A DNA stretch of 64,000 bases from Nocardioides sp. LHD-245 (GTDB lineage: Bacteria > Actinomycetota > Actinomycetes > Propionibacteriales > Nocardioidaceae), in contig NZ_JAVFWN010000001.1 of assembly GCF_030929495.1 (NCBI RefSeq), forward strand, positions 186,001 through 250,000, read 5' to 3'. The notes under the pieces were generated by a model that saw only the letters and a program-made list of their open reading frames with translations, did not search any database and was not told where the DNA came from. The translations under genes and the position numbers were made by a program. Of this stretch, positions 28,743 through 36,456 are shown in pieces (the stretch's first letter is position 1; the number at the start of each line of letters is the position of its first letter).

Positions 28743-31582
28743 CAGACCACCCGCCACTCGTGACGGCCGCGGCGCTCGAGCTCGTCGACCACCCGGTCCT
28801 CGATCCGCTCGACGACGGCGTCCACGATCCGGTCGAGCGTGGCGCCGGTCGGCTCGGCCTGGTCGACGGCCTCGGTCCACGGGTCGGGTACGCCGTCTCG
28901 CCAGGGATCGGGGCGGGAGGCGGCCGACGCGTGGCTGTCGGTGCTGGTCGGATGGAACACGGCAGAACCTCCCGTGGTGCGGTCGGGCTCCCGCCCGGGC
29001 GCTGGGCTGAGGGACGGGCTGACGGCGGATCCGGCGCCCGGCGCGGCGAAGAGGCCGGCCGTGCGCTCCAGGAGGGATCCGGCGCCGCCACGGATCCGCT
29101 CGATGTCGGCAGCGGTGAGGACGGCCGGGACGCCGGGCGCACCGAGCGGCGCCGGGAGTGCCGGGGACCCGGGCGGGCCGGGCGGCGCTGCGGAGGCGTC
29201 GCGGGTCACCGGGCCGGTCCGCGGCGGGGCGACCGGGAGCGTGCGCAGGAGAGCGGTCGATGCGGCACCGGTCGCGCCGGGATCCGGAGGCAGGACGCCG
29301 GCGGCCGCCGCCCACGGCAGCGGGGGACCTGCCGGGGCGGGTCCGGGCTGGAGGGGCGGGCTGGTCGCCGGGCCGGGCTGGGTGGACCCGACGGTCGCGG
29401 GACCTGCGGGCGCGGGACCGGGCTGTGCGAGGCCACCGACCCCGGGGGCCGGTGTCATCGCGGGGAAGGCCGGCCCGCGCCTGCCGATCACCGGACGTCC
29501 CGGAGCCGTGAGCGCCGGGGCCGCCCCGCCGGTGCCCGTCTCGGCGCGCGGCGGGTCGCCCGGGGCGGGCGCCCAGGCTCCGCCGAAGGCGGGTGCCGGC
29601 GCAGGCGCCGCGTCCGGTCCGGCGGTGGGTGGGCTCGGGGCGAGCGGTGCTGCCGGAACTGCCGGTGCTGCCGGAACTGCCGGTGCTGCCGGTGCTGCCG
29701 GAGCGACGGGGTCAGCCGGTGCGACAGGTGCGGCCGAAGCGTCGGGGACGGCGGCGGGTGCGCTCGGCCCGTCGGGCGCGGCACCCGCGGCCGGGCGAGG
29801 GGCGGGTGAGCGCTGGCCGATGAGTGGAGCGCCCGGCGCCGCCGTACCGCTGCTCGCCGCCGCCGTGACCCAGGGCGCCGCCGCGAAGCCGGCCGGCTGT
29901 GCCGTCGGCGCACCCGCAGGGGCCGGGGGGGCCGCGGCGCTGCCTACGGCGGGCGGCGCCGTGGCGCGCAGGGATCCGGCCGTCGCCGGCCGGATCGGGG
30001 CATCGGCGCCGAAGCCGGTCGCCAGCGCGGTGTTGCGCCGGCCGTGCCGGGTCCAGCGGCGGACCACGAGCTGGTCCGGCATCGCGAGGGTGGATGCGGC
30101 GGGAGGGGCGCCCGGCCGCGTGCCTCGGCGGGCGTACCGGCGCACGGTCGGGGTAGCCGGGGCGCCCGAGGAGGTGTCCGGCCCGGGCTGCGCCGTGGTG
30201 GTGACGGTCGGTGTCGCCGATGGTCCCGGGGTGCTCGACGAGGTCTCGGCGGACGACGACGCGCCCGAGGTCCCGGTGATCGGGGAGGTGCCGGTGGTCG
30301 AGGAGGTGGTCGGCGTGCCGGGGGCGGACGGCGCGGGGGGTGCCGGAGCGGTCGTGCGGACCGGGGCCGTCGGCGCGGGGGGTGCCGGAGCGATCGTGCG
30401 GACCGGGACGACGGGTGCCGGGGAGAGGTCCGGAGCCGGGGGCGCCGGCGCGGGCGTCGCTGGCGAGGTGGTCGGCGGGGCGGTCCTCGGGGTCGGCGCG
30501 GGGGCGTCGTCGGACGAGGCGCCGACGTCCCTCCGTGACCCGGGCAGCAGGGGACCGGGCAGGGCCGGTGCGCGATCGAGCAGCCCCACCGAGGCCGCGC
30601 GGATCGGGGTCGCCGGTGTCAGCGCCGTCCGCGTCGATGCCGCGACGCTGCCGAGCTGGCGTGTCGGGTCGGCTCGGGTGCGCAGGGGCCGGGCGCCCGG
30701 ACTCGGGACGCCCGGAGTCCGGGCACCCAGACTCCGGGTGAATCGCGTCGGTGCGGCCGCCAGGCTCCAGGGAGCTCGCGGACCGGGCGCTGCGACCGAT
30801 GTGGCGCCGGCCGGCTCGGTGGCGGGTGAGCCGGGAGCGCCGGTGCCGGCGGGTGCCGCTACGGCGGATGTCGGCGCTGCCGGTGGGGCCGCCGCGGATG
30901 TCGGCGCCGCGACCGGCGTCGCCGCGGTCGGGCCATCCCCGGCCGGGCGGGCCGTGGTGGACGACCCAGGACGGGTGGGGGACCGGCGGACGGTCGTGGC
31001 GGGCGGCTCCTCGACCGGGCGTCGCCGCACGGCGGTCAGCTTCTGGCGGTCGGTCTGGGTGAGCATCGGTCCCGAGGCGGTCACCTCGGAGTGTCGGCGT
31101 ACCCGGGCCTCGACCGAGGTGAGGTTCGAGAGCATGCCGCCGGGGGTGTAGCTCTGCTCGTCCTCGACCACCCGCGCCGCACGGGGCAGTCCGCGTCCGG
31201 GCAGCGTGCCGGCGCCGACCGGCTGCGTGTCGCGCAGCCAGGGCGCGGGCCCACCCGTCACACCGGTGCCGGCGGGTGCCGGGCCGTCTGCGGATGACGC
31301 GCCGCCTGCGGGGCGGCCGGCCGAGCCGTCGACGTCATCGTGCGGCATCGGCGTCCACCAGCGCGGCGGGCGCATGTCACCGGCCGACAGGCCGGGGCCG
31401 CGCAGGGCGACCCGGACGTCGGCCGGCCGGGAGACGCCGTTGGCGAAGCGACCGACCGAGCGGGCCAGGATGCCGACCTGGCGCTGGTTCGGCCGCGCTC
31501 CGCCGCCGGGCAGCCGAAGCCGGCCGGCGGCGGCCCGCCCGAGGCGGGTCGCGTCGGCGGCCGGAGCGGCGTCGTCGCTCAC
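28742..31582 (-). CDS. Long Pro/Ala/Thr-rich eCIS protein of unknown role
   Basis: A 946-aa protein, unrecognised. The first about 85 residues are ordinary (RLRLPGGGARPNQRQVGI, LARSVGRFANGVSRPADVRV). Roughly residues 90-870 are low-complexity Pro/Ala/Thr/Gly sequence without Cys, with short repeats such as PAAPAVPAAP. The last about 35 residues are charged and helical (LDRIVDAVVERIEDRVVDEL). It lies where PVC/Afp loci have gene 6, between tube and LysM adaptor. No other tape-measure candidate is present in the locus, so a tape-measure or tether role is possible, but disorder argues against a classic helical tape measure. GTG 31582 overlaps the tube gene stop (GTGA). Confidence 0.7.
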   Translation of the reverse strand: MSDDAAPAADATRLGRAAAGRLRLPGGGARPNQRQVGILARSVGRFANGVSRPADVRVALRGPGLSAGDMRPPRWWTPMPHDDVDGSAGRPAGGASSADGPAPAGTGVTGGPAPWLRDTQPVGAGTLPGRGLPRAARVVEDEQSYTPGGMLSNLTSVEARVRRHSEVTASGPMLTQTDRQKLTAVRRRPVEEPPATTVRRSPTRPGSSTTARPAGDGPTAATPVAAPTSAAAPPAAPTSAVAAPAGTGAPGSPATEPAGATSVAAPGPRAPWSLAAAPTRFTRSLGARTPGVPSPGARPLRTRADPTRQLGSVAASTRTALTPATPIRAASVGLLDRAPALPGPLLPGSRRDVGASSDDAPAPTPRTAPPTTSPATPAPAPPAPDLSPAPVVPVRTIAPAPPAPTAPVRTTAPAPPAPSAPGTPTTSSTTGTSPITGTSGASSSAETSSSTPGPSATPTVTTTAQPGPDTSSGAPATPTVRRYARRGTRPGAPPAASTLAMPDQLVVRRWTRHGRRNTALATGFGADAPIRPATAGSLRATAPPAVGSAAAPPAPAGAPTAQPAGFAAAPWVTAAASSGTAAPGAPLIGQRSPAPRPAAGAAPDGPSAPAAVPDASAAPVAPADPVAPAAPAAPAVPAAPAVPAAPLAPSPPTAGPDAAPAPAPAFGGAWAPAPGDPPRAETGTGGAAPALTAPGRPVIGRRGPAFPAMTPAPGVGGLAQPGPAPAGPATVGSTQPGPATSPPLQPGPAPAGPPLPWAAAAGVLPPDPGATGAASTALLRTLPVAPPRTGPVTRDASAAPPGPPGSPALPAPLGAPGVPAVLTAADIERIRGGAGSLLERTAGLFAAPGAGSAVSPSLSPAPGREPDRTTGGSAVFHPTSTDSHASAASRPDPWRDGVPDPWTEAVDQAEPTGATLDRIVDAVVERIEDRVVDELERRGRHEWRVV

Positions 31583-32055
31583 GTCACGGTCCTGGCCCGG
31601 AAGCCGTGGTGGGCGACCTCGAGCTCCTCCTCGAGCGGCGTCGGGCTGCCGATCGAGAAGTCCGGGCCGCGCCACCGCACGGGGAAGACGTCGAGGAACT
31701 CCCACGAGCGCAGCCGGGCACCGGTGGTGTCGATAGCGGTGACGGCGCCGGTCGACCGGGTCAGCTTGCTGCCCGCGGCTGCGAAGCCCTCGCCCGAGCT
31801 GCGCTCCAACCACTCGAACAGCGCGTTGCTGTCGGTCAGTCCCCGCTTGAAGTGCAGGTTCGGCCAGGACATGCGCCCCGGCATCCGGTGCGCGTAGGCG
31901 TTCTGGCCGCCCTCGGCGAACTCGTGCACCGCGACGGTGACCTGGAGGCCGTGGACCTCCCGGAAAACGCCGATCTCAGTGCCGTCGAGCTCGAAGATGA
32001 ACCGGTTCGCCGCGGGGAGGTCGCCCCCCAGCGGGGTGACACTGCTACTGCCCAT
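31579..32055 (-). CDS. eCIS tube protein 2 (gp19 family)
   Basis: A 158-aa T4 gp19-like tail tube protein. It starts with a short polar leader, then NRFIFELDGTEIGVFREVHGLQVTVAVHEF, then the family's WPNLHFKRGLTDSNALFEWL and WEFLDVFPVRWRGPDF. Of the two tube paralogues it is the baseplate-proximal one by position (Afp5-like), next to the LysM adaptor. It overlaps the DUF6760 gene by 11 bases. Confidence 0.9.
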   Translation of the reverse strand: MGSSSVTPLGGDLPAANRFIFELDGTEIGVFREVHGLQVTVAVHEFAEGGQNAYAHRMPGRMSWPNLHFKRGLTDSNALFEWLERSSGEGFAAAGSKLTRSTGAVTAIDTTGARLRSWEFLDVFPVRWRGPDFSIGSPTPLEEELEVAHHGFRARTVT

Positions 32056-32221
32056 GCTCGCGCACCGCCTCCCAGGCTCGTTCGTTCAGGGCCACGACCG
32101 CCCGCACCATCCGGACCCGGTCCATGTGCTCGAGGTCCAGCAGGTCGCCCATCGACCAGTGCAGGTGGTACGCCAGGTAGGCGATCTCCTGCCACAGGGC
32201 GTCGGTCGGATAGCGCAACAT
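32045..32221 (-). CDS. Small DUF6760-type eCIS protein
   Basis: A 58-aa protein found by reading the gap between the tube and assembly genes. It begins MLRYPTDALWQEIAYLAYHL and continues HWSMGDLLDLEHMDRVRMV, the pattern of the small DUF6760 proteins that sit beside tube genes in contractile injection loci. It should be a small helical assembly factor. It starts 10 bases after the preceding stop and runs 11 bases into tube gene 2, so it is translationally coupled. Codon use matches its neighbours. Confidence 0.82.
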   Translation of the reverse strand: MLRYPTDALWQEIAYLAYHLHWSMGDLLDLEHMDRVRMVRAVVALNERAWEAVREHGQ

Positions 32222-32230
32222 GCCGAGGCC

Positions 32231-32734
32231 TCAACCGTTCTTCCGGGGAAGCTCCTCGACGGCGTGCCGCAGGGTGGGACGGGACTCGGCGACGACCTCT
32301 CCCGTGACCGCGCCGGACTGCTCGACGACGGCCGGGGCGGGTGTCGTCTCCGGAGCGGGTGCCCGCTCCGGAGACGGTTGGTCGACTACCAGCTGGGTGC
32401 CCAGCTGAGCCTGCACGAGCGCGTCGAACTCGGCCTGGTTGCCGAAGTTGATCACGCCGTAGAAGTCCTGCAGGTAGGCCAGGTCCACCGCGAACAGGCC
32501 CTCGATCTCGTGCATCGTCACCTGGGGCAGGCTGCCGAGCTTGCTGATCACCCGGGCGAGCACCAGGACGGTCAGGCGCGGGTCGTCCGGGCCGGTGACC
32601 CGGGGGTCACGCAGCGGCTCGAGCTCGTCGCGCGCCGTCGCCAGCCGCATCGTGCCGGTCCGGTGCACCTGCCCGTCGTCGTCCACGTACCCCCGAGGGA
32701 GCGTGAACTCGTAGGTCGTCCGCAGTGCGCTCAC
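32231..32734 (-). CDS. Phage tail assembly chaperone-like eCIS protein
   Basis: A 167-aa protein. The N-terminal two thirds match tail-assembly proteins seen between the tube and small DUF6760 genes: TTYEFTLPRGYVDDDGQVHR, GTMRLATARDELEPLRDPRV, LTVLVLARVISKLGSLPQVT and LFAVDLAYLQDFYGVINFG. The last 50 residues are a Pro/Glu/Thr-rich tail. It probably assists tube or tape assembly; this is known for phage relatives and inferred here. GTG 32734 overlaps the tube stop as GTGA. Confidence 0.8.
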   Translation of the reverse strand: MSALRTTYEFTLPRGYVDDDGQVHRTGTMRLATARDELEPLRDPRVTGPDDPRLTVLVLARVISKLGSLPQVTMHEIEGLFAVDLAYLQDFYGVINFGNQAEFDALVQAQLGTQLVVDQPSPERAPAPETTPAPAVVEQSGAVTGEVVAESRPTLRHAVEELPRKNG

Positions 32735-33213
32735 TTGACGCGCGACAGGCTCTCGACGGTCAGCGTGATGGTCTCCTTGACCGGATCGTTGGACTCGACG
32801 CTGAGCTGGTCGGTCGCGATCTTGCTCGGCCACCCGTTGGTGAAGTTGAACCGGGCGATCTCGGCACTGGTCGAGTCGTACATCACGATCGAGCCGTTCT
32901 TGCGCTGGTTGCTCCGGTCGCTGAGCAGGATGCCCTTGTCCCGGATGTCGTTGAACCAACCCCACATCTTGTCCTGGGTCGAGTCCGGCGGGGCCATCCG
33001 GACGAGGCTGATGTCGGGCGCCTTGTTGCTGGAGCCCAGGGTCTTGATCGTCTGGGTCTTCCCGTTCGCACCGGCCTGCTGGATGGACACGACGTCCACC
33101 TCGACGTCGAGGCCCGAGACGCTGGACAGGATGGATACGACGGAGCCGTCGATCTCCAGGAAGAAGTTCTGGGAGACGATCGGGTCGTTGTTGATGAGTG
33201 CATCGTTGGGCAT
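32731..33213 (-). CDS. eCIS tube protein 1 (gp19 family)
   Basis: A 160-aa tail tube protein: QNFFLEIDGSVVSILSSVSG, VDVVSIQQAGANGKTQTIKT, MWGWFNDIRDKG and a closing IARFNFTNGWPSKIATDQLS. It directly follows the sheath gene, as the main tube subunit does in all CIS loci. ATG 33213 has AAGGAG 5-6 bases upstream. It is similar in length but only distantly related in sequence to tube 2. Confidence 0.92.
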   Translation of the reverse strand: MPNDALINNDPIVSQNFFLEIDGSVVSILSSVSGLDVEVDVVSIQQAGANGKTQTIKTLGSSNKAPDISLVRMAPPDSTQDKMWGWFNDIRDKGILLSDRSNQRKNGSIVMYDSTSAEIARFNFTNGWPSKIATDQLSVESNDPVKETITLTVESLSRVK

Positions 33214-33275
33214 GTCAGCTCCTTGGTTCTCTGCGCTGGCGGGTTAGCTGATGGGTGAGGTGGAGACGGCCGTGC

Positions 33276-34847
33276 TCAGGACGCCGACTGCTTCTTCTGG
33301 CTGATCCGGAACACCACGAACTCCGCGGGCTTCACCGGGGCGATGCCGACCTCGACCACCAGCAGGCCGGCGTCGATCGACTCCGGCGGGTTGGTCTCGG
33401 CGTCGCACTTGACGTAGAACGCCTCGTCGGCGTTGGCGCCGAACAGCGCACCGGCCGACCACAGGCCGCGCAGGTAGGAGTTGAGGGTGCGCTTGACGCC
33501 CTCCCACAAGGTGATGTCGTTGGGCTCGAACACGGCCCACTGGGTGCCGGTCAGGATCGCGGTCTCGACCATGTTGAACAGCCGGCGGACGTTGATGTAC
33601 TGCCAGTCGGTGTCGGAGGCCAGGGTGCGGGCTCCCCAGATCCGGATGCCGCGGGTGCCGAACGGGCGGATGCAGTTGACGCCGATCGGGTTGAGCAGCG
33701 ACTGCTCGTTCTGGGTGACATTGCGCTCGATGTCGAGCACACCGCGCATGGTGTCGTTGGCCGGGGCCTTCCACACGCCGCGGGTCTCGTCGGTGCGTGC
33801 CCACACGCCGGCGATGTGCCCGGACGGCGGGATCAGCATCTCCCGGTCGCCGTTGACGCCGATCGGGTTGTCGACCTTGATCCAGGGGTAGTACAGCGCG
33901 GCGTAGGCCGAGTCGTACATGGCGACGTCGCTGCGCCACTCCTTGATCTGCTGGGGGCTCATGCCCGGAGGCGCGTCCAGCACCGCCATCCGGTTGCCGT
34001 GCTGCTCACAGTGGGAGATCAGCGCGGTCTGCACGGACTTCCACAGCGAGAGGTCGATCGTGCCGTCCTCCTGCGTGGCCGCGGTGACCAGGTCGGGCAC
34101 CAGCACCATGGTGACGTCCTCGGCGACGGCCAGGCCGTTGATGCCGGCTCGCGCCGACTCCGAGCCGGCGAACTTGCGGCCGCTGACGGGCACCGGCACC
34201 GGTGCGGCCTTGACCAGGTCGTAGACGCCGGGACGGATCAGCTCGAGCTGGCCGGAGAGGTCGACGTCCTTCTCGACCAGCAGGTCGACCTTGACCTTGG
34301 TCGAGGTCCCGTTGACCGCGGTCGCGACGCCCCCCGCGCCGCCGGAGAGGTCCAGACCGGGGAAGGACTCGACGGGCTCGCCGCCCTCGAGGATCGTCAT
34401 CGTGAACGTGGCGGCCGCGTCGTCCTCGGCCCCGGAGTCGTCGGTGCTGATCTGGACGGTGATGTCCGCGTCCGGCTCCAGGCTCTCGACGGCGACGGGC
34501 AGGCCGAGCGCCCGGTCGCTGGCGGGCAGCTCGATGCGGGAGGGCTCGCCGGCCGGCTCGGAGTTCGGAACCCGGCAGATGTAGGCGATGCTGCCGCCGT
34601 TGGCGAAGTAGCCGTACACCGAGAGCGGCAGCATGCAGCCCGGGGCGAACCCGCCGTACAGCGTCTCGAACTGGTTCCAGCTGGTGACCAGGCGCGGGGC
34701 CAGGCCCTGGGGGTCGTTCGGGTCGTCGAGCGGTGCCCGCTCGGTGAACCCGACGAACGCGGCGACGGCGGTCGGTGCCGAGGAGAGCACCTTCTGCGAG
34801 GAGACGACTTCTTCGACGTACACGCCGGGGGCGGTGTAGGTGGGCAT
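33276..34847 (-). CDS. eCIS contractile sheath protein
   Basis: A 523-aa tail sheath protein. The N-terminal strand PTYTAPGVYVEEVVSSQKVL starts as sheath subunits do, and SAPTAVAAFVGFTERAP follows. The variable surface domain is about 110-260. The conserved C-terminus includes NPIGVNCIRPFGTRGIRIWG, ARTLASDTDWQYINVRRLFN and the handshake strand region with PPESIDAGLLVVEVGIAPVK and PAEFVVFRISQ. Only one sheath gene is present, in contrast to the three of Afp. It contracts to drive the tube. Confidence 0.95.
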   Translation of the reverse strand: MPTYTAPGVYVEEVVSSQKVLSSAPTAVAAFVGFTERAPLDDPNDPQGLAPRLVTSWNQFETLYGGFAPGCMLPLSVYGYFANGGSIAYICRVPNSEPAGEPSRIELPASDRALGLPVAVESLEPDADITVQISTDDSGAEDDAAATFTMTILEGGEPVESFPGLDLSGGAGGVATAVNGTSTKVKVDLLVEKDVDLSGQLELIRPGVYDLVKAAPVPVPVSGRKFAGSESARAGINGLAVAEDVTMVLVPDLVTAATQEDGTIDLSLWKSVQTALISHCEQHGNRMAVLDAPPGMSPQQIKEWRSDVAMYDSAYAALYYPWIKVDNPIGVNGDREMLIPPSGHIAGVWARTDETRGVWKAPANDTMRGVLDIERNVTQNEQSLLNPIGVNCIRPFGTRGIRIWGARTLASDTDWQYINVRRLFNMVETAILTGTQWAVFEPNDITLWEGVKRTLNSYLRGLWSAGALFGANADEAFYVKCDAETNPPESIDAGLLVVEVGIAPVKPAEFVVFRISQKKQSAS

Positions 34848-35020
34848 GGCAACGGACTCGCTCTCGGGACGGGGGTGCTGGGGGGTGCTGGGGGGCCGAA
34901 AGAGCCGACCGGATCAATCGTGCTCCATGCGAAGGCACGAAAAGTGCAAAACGACGAAACTCCTCCCGGGATACGCCTGGATCCAGGTGATCTCGGACAG
35001 CGGGGCTCGGCGGAGGTCGC
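34848..35020. promoter_or_regulatory. Spacer upstream of the sheath gene
   Basis: This is the only long gap inside the structural operon (173 bp) and probably holds a second promoter or an mRNA processing site for the very abundant sheath/tube messages. It contains GGGGGTGCTG twice in tandem (34871-34890) and an inverted repeat TCGTGC...GCACGA (34918-34940). I see no convincing -35/-10 pair. Confidence 0.35.
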
Positions 35021-35410
35021 TCAGCCGGTCTGCGTGGTGAACTGGCCGGGAGCGATCACCTGGATCACGCCGCCCCACGCGCAGGTCAGGGTGCAGTTGT
35101 TCTGCACCACGGGCAAGGAGCCCACCAGGGGCGACGGCCCGGCGCCGACCCACGGCCCGGCGGGCGCGGGGACACACGGCATCGGGGTCAACACCCCCAG
35201 GGCCGCCGACGTGGCCGCGGCCACCTGCGGGTTCGCCAGTGAGTTGCACATGCCGAAGGAGCCGATGTTGACGAGCGGCAGCATGTCGGTGATGACGGCG
35301 ACCGGCTGCTTGCCGATCAACGTCCGCTTCGTCGGCGGCACCGTCAGGGGAGCGGGGGAGATCCCGAAGCTGCACATCAGCTGCGCGCCGTTCACGACGG
35401 GGATGGGCAT
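35021..35410 (-). CDS. DUF4280 PAAR-like spike tip protein
   Basis: A 129-aa protein of the DUF4280 family, a PAAR-like fold. It starts PIPVVNGAQLMCSFGISPAP and has NIGSFGMCNSLANPQ and NNCTLTCAWGGVIQVIAPGQ. The paired Cys residues lie where the metal- or tip-shaping residues of PAAR-like proteins occur. It should cap the VgrG spike (Afp10 role). Unlike PVC, its gene is upstream of the sheath rather than among the baseplate genes. Confidence 0.85.
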   Translation of the reverse strand: MPIPVVNGAQLMCSFGISPAPLTVPPTKRTLIGKQPVAVITDMLPLVNIGSFGMCNSLANPQVAAATSAALGVLTPMPCVPAPAGPWVGAGPSPLVGSLPVVQNNCTLTCAWGGVIQVIAPGQFTTQTG

Positions 35411-35449
35411 GGCGGGCTCCGATCGGTGGTCAGGCGGGGCGGTGGGGGC

Positions 35450-35905
35450 TCAGCGCTCGCTGCCCTCGACGGACGCGGTGAGCGGCTCCCCGGCGGTGGT
35501 GATCACGCAGAGGACGTCGCGGTCGTCGTCCTCCCAGCTGCGGGGGGACGGCAGCAGGTAGGTGAAGAACAGGTCGGAGTCGAGGTAGTCCACCCCGACG
35601 TACTCGCGGAACTCCTGGGCGCAGTGGCCGTCGGCGAAGGCGGTCAGGTCGTCCTCTCCCGGGAAGGTGCTGCCCTCCTTGTCGTAGGGCACCACGGCAT
35701 AGGCCTCGAGCGTGTGGGCGTCGGTGCAGGAGACCTGGTCGAGATCGCCGACCTGGGCCTTGACCTGCTCCAGCGAGCGGAAGCACATCCCCGGCTCCAC
35801 GTCGAACACCGAGGTGCCGTCGGTGTCGTCGTCGCCGAACCACCCGCAGCCAGCGAGCAGGAGGGCGGCGGCCACGAGCACGGCGGGTAGCAGCCCGGGC
35901 CTCAT
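35450..35905 (-). CDS. Secreted lipoprotein with septum-formation-like domain
   Basis: A 151-aa lipoprotein: signal sequence with lipobox LLLAGC, then VFDVEPGMCFRSLE, VSCTDAHTLEAYAVV and HCAQEFREYVG, with a late Cys (VLCVITTAGE). The pattern resembles the actinobacterial septum-formation/DUF4333-like outer domains, with conserved Cys pairs for disulfides. It is unusual inside an eCIS operon because it is exported. ATG 35905 overlaps the DUF4255 stop (ATGA), so it is a true operon member and not an insertion. Confidence 0.78.
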   Translation of the reverse strand: MRPGLLPAVLVAAALLLAGCGWFGDDDTDGTSVFDVEPGMCFRSLEQVKAQVGDLDQVSCTDAHTLEAYAVVPYDKEGSTFPGEDDLTAFADGHCAQEFREYVGVDYLDSDLFFTYLLPSPRSWEDDDRDVLCVITTAGEPLTASVEGSER

Positions 35906-36456
35906 CGCCGGATCCGATCCGCCATCGCCGCGATCCGCTCGACGGCGGGTGCCTGGTCCTCCCACGAGAACGTGTCGGCCGCGACCGTCGCGCGGACCTG
36001 GACCGAGGGCCGCAGCGTGCCGCCCAGTGCCTGCCAGATCTCGCGCGCCGCGTGCCGGTCGTCGCCGAGGGCGAGCCGGACCGTCGAGGACAGCCCGGGC
36101 GGGGTGATGGCGGCGGGGAGGATCTCGGTCCCGGCCAGCACGCTGACCAGGTCGCCCAGCAGCTGGTGCTCGTCGCGGGGGCCGCCGGCCCAGGTGCTGA
36201 TCAGGTAGCTGAGCTGGATCATCGGCTGGGGACGGCGGAAGCGCCGCGCCTCGGTGTCGTCGGGGCGGGTCGCCGATCGCGACGGGTCGGCGCTGCGCTG
36301 CACGTCGTAGAGGAAGAGGTTGACGGTGATCCGGGTCTGCTTCGCCGCCCACTCCCGGTCCGGGGTGGCGAAGGAGACCTCACCGACGTCCTCGGTGAGG
36401 GAGAGCCGGTCGCGCACGAGCTGCTCGAGCGCGACGTCGACGTTGCTGATGAACAC
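35902..36456 (-). CDS. DUF4255 (Pvc16-like) tube terminator/cap protein
   Basis: A 184-aa DUF4255 protein, first gene of the minus-strand operon. Typical features are the opening VFISNVDVALEQLVRDRL, SFATPDREWAAKQTRITVNL, FLYDVQRS and QPMIQLSYLISTWAG. This family (Afp16/Pvc16) caps the distal end of the tube and sets particle length. GTG 36456 is the start; the gene is divergent from the membrane protein gene at 36706. Confidence 0.9.
   Translation of the reverse strand: MFISNVDVALEQLVRDRLSLTEDVGEVSFATPDREWAAKQTRITVNLFLYDVQRSADPSRSATRPDDTEARRFRRPQPMIQLSYLISTWAGGPRDEHQLLGDLVSVLAGTEILPAAITPPGLSSTVRLALGDDRHAAREIWQALGGTLRPSVQVRATVAADTFSWEDQAPAVERIAAMADRIRR

Noticed and set aside
28743..29315. Longer start for the LysM adaptor gene
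   Set aside because: The extension is a Pro/Arg-rich shadow of the neighbouring gene. The family N-terminus begins at ATG 28742.
29640..29705. Short tandem repeat cluster considered as CRISPR-like
   Set aside because: Units are 9-18 bp, in frame and encode Ala/Pro/Val repeats. There are no spacers and no cas genes.
28839..31151. 770-aa open frame on the plus strand, rich in Gly, Ala and Val, opposite the Pro/Ala-rich CIS gene
   Set aside because: It is the mirror of a very GC-rich low-complexity gene. It has no ribosome site and no ordered segment, and the minus-strand gene is coupled at both ends by ATGA/GTGA overlaps.
17477..36456. Reading the locus as a prophage
   Set aside because: Tail genes are complete, but there is no head, packaging, integration, replication or lysis gene, and CIS-specific genes (DUF4157, DUF4255, DUF4280, DUF6760, AAA ATPase) are present.
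17477..36456. Reading the locus as a type VI secretion system
   Set aside because: TssJ/L/M membrane-complex genes, TssB/C split sheath and ClpV are all missing. The ATPase has a single AAA module and the sheath is one protein.
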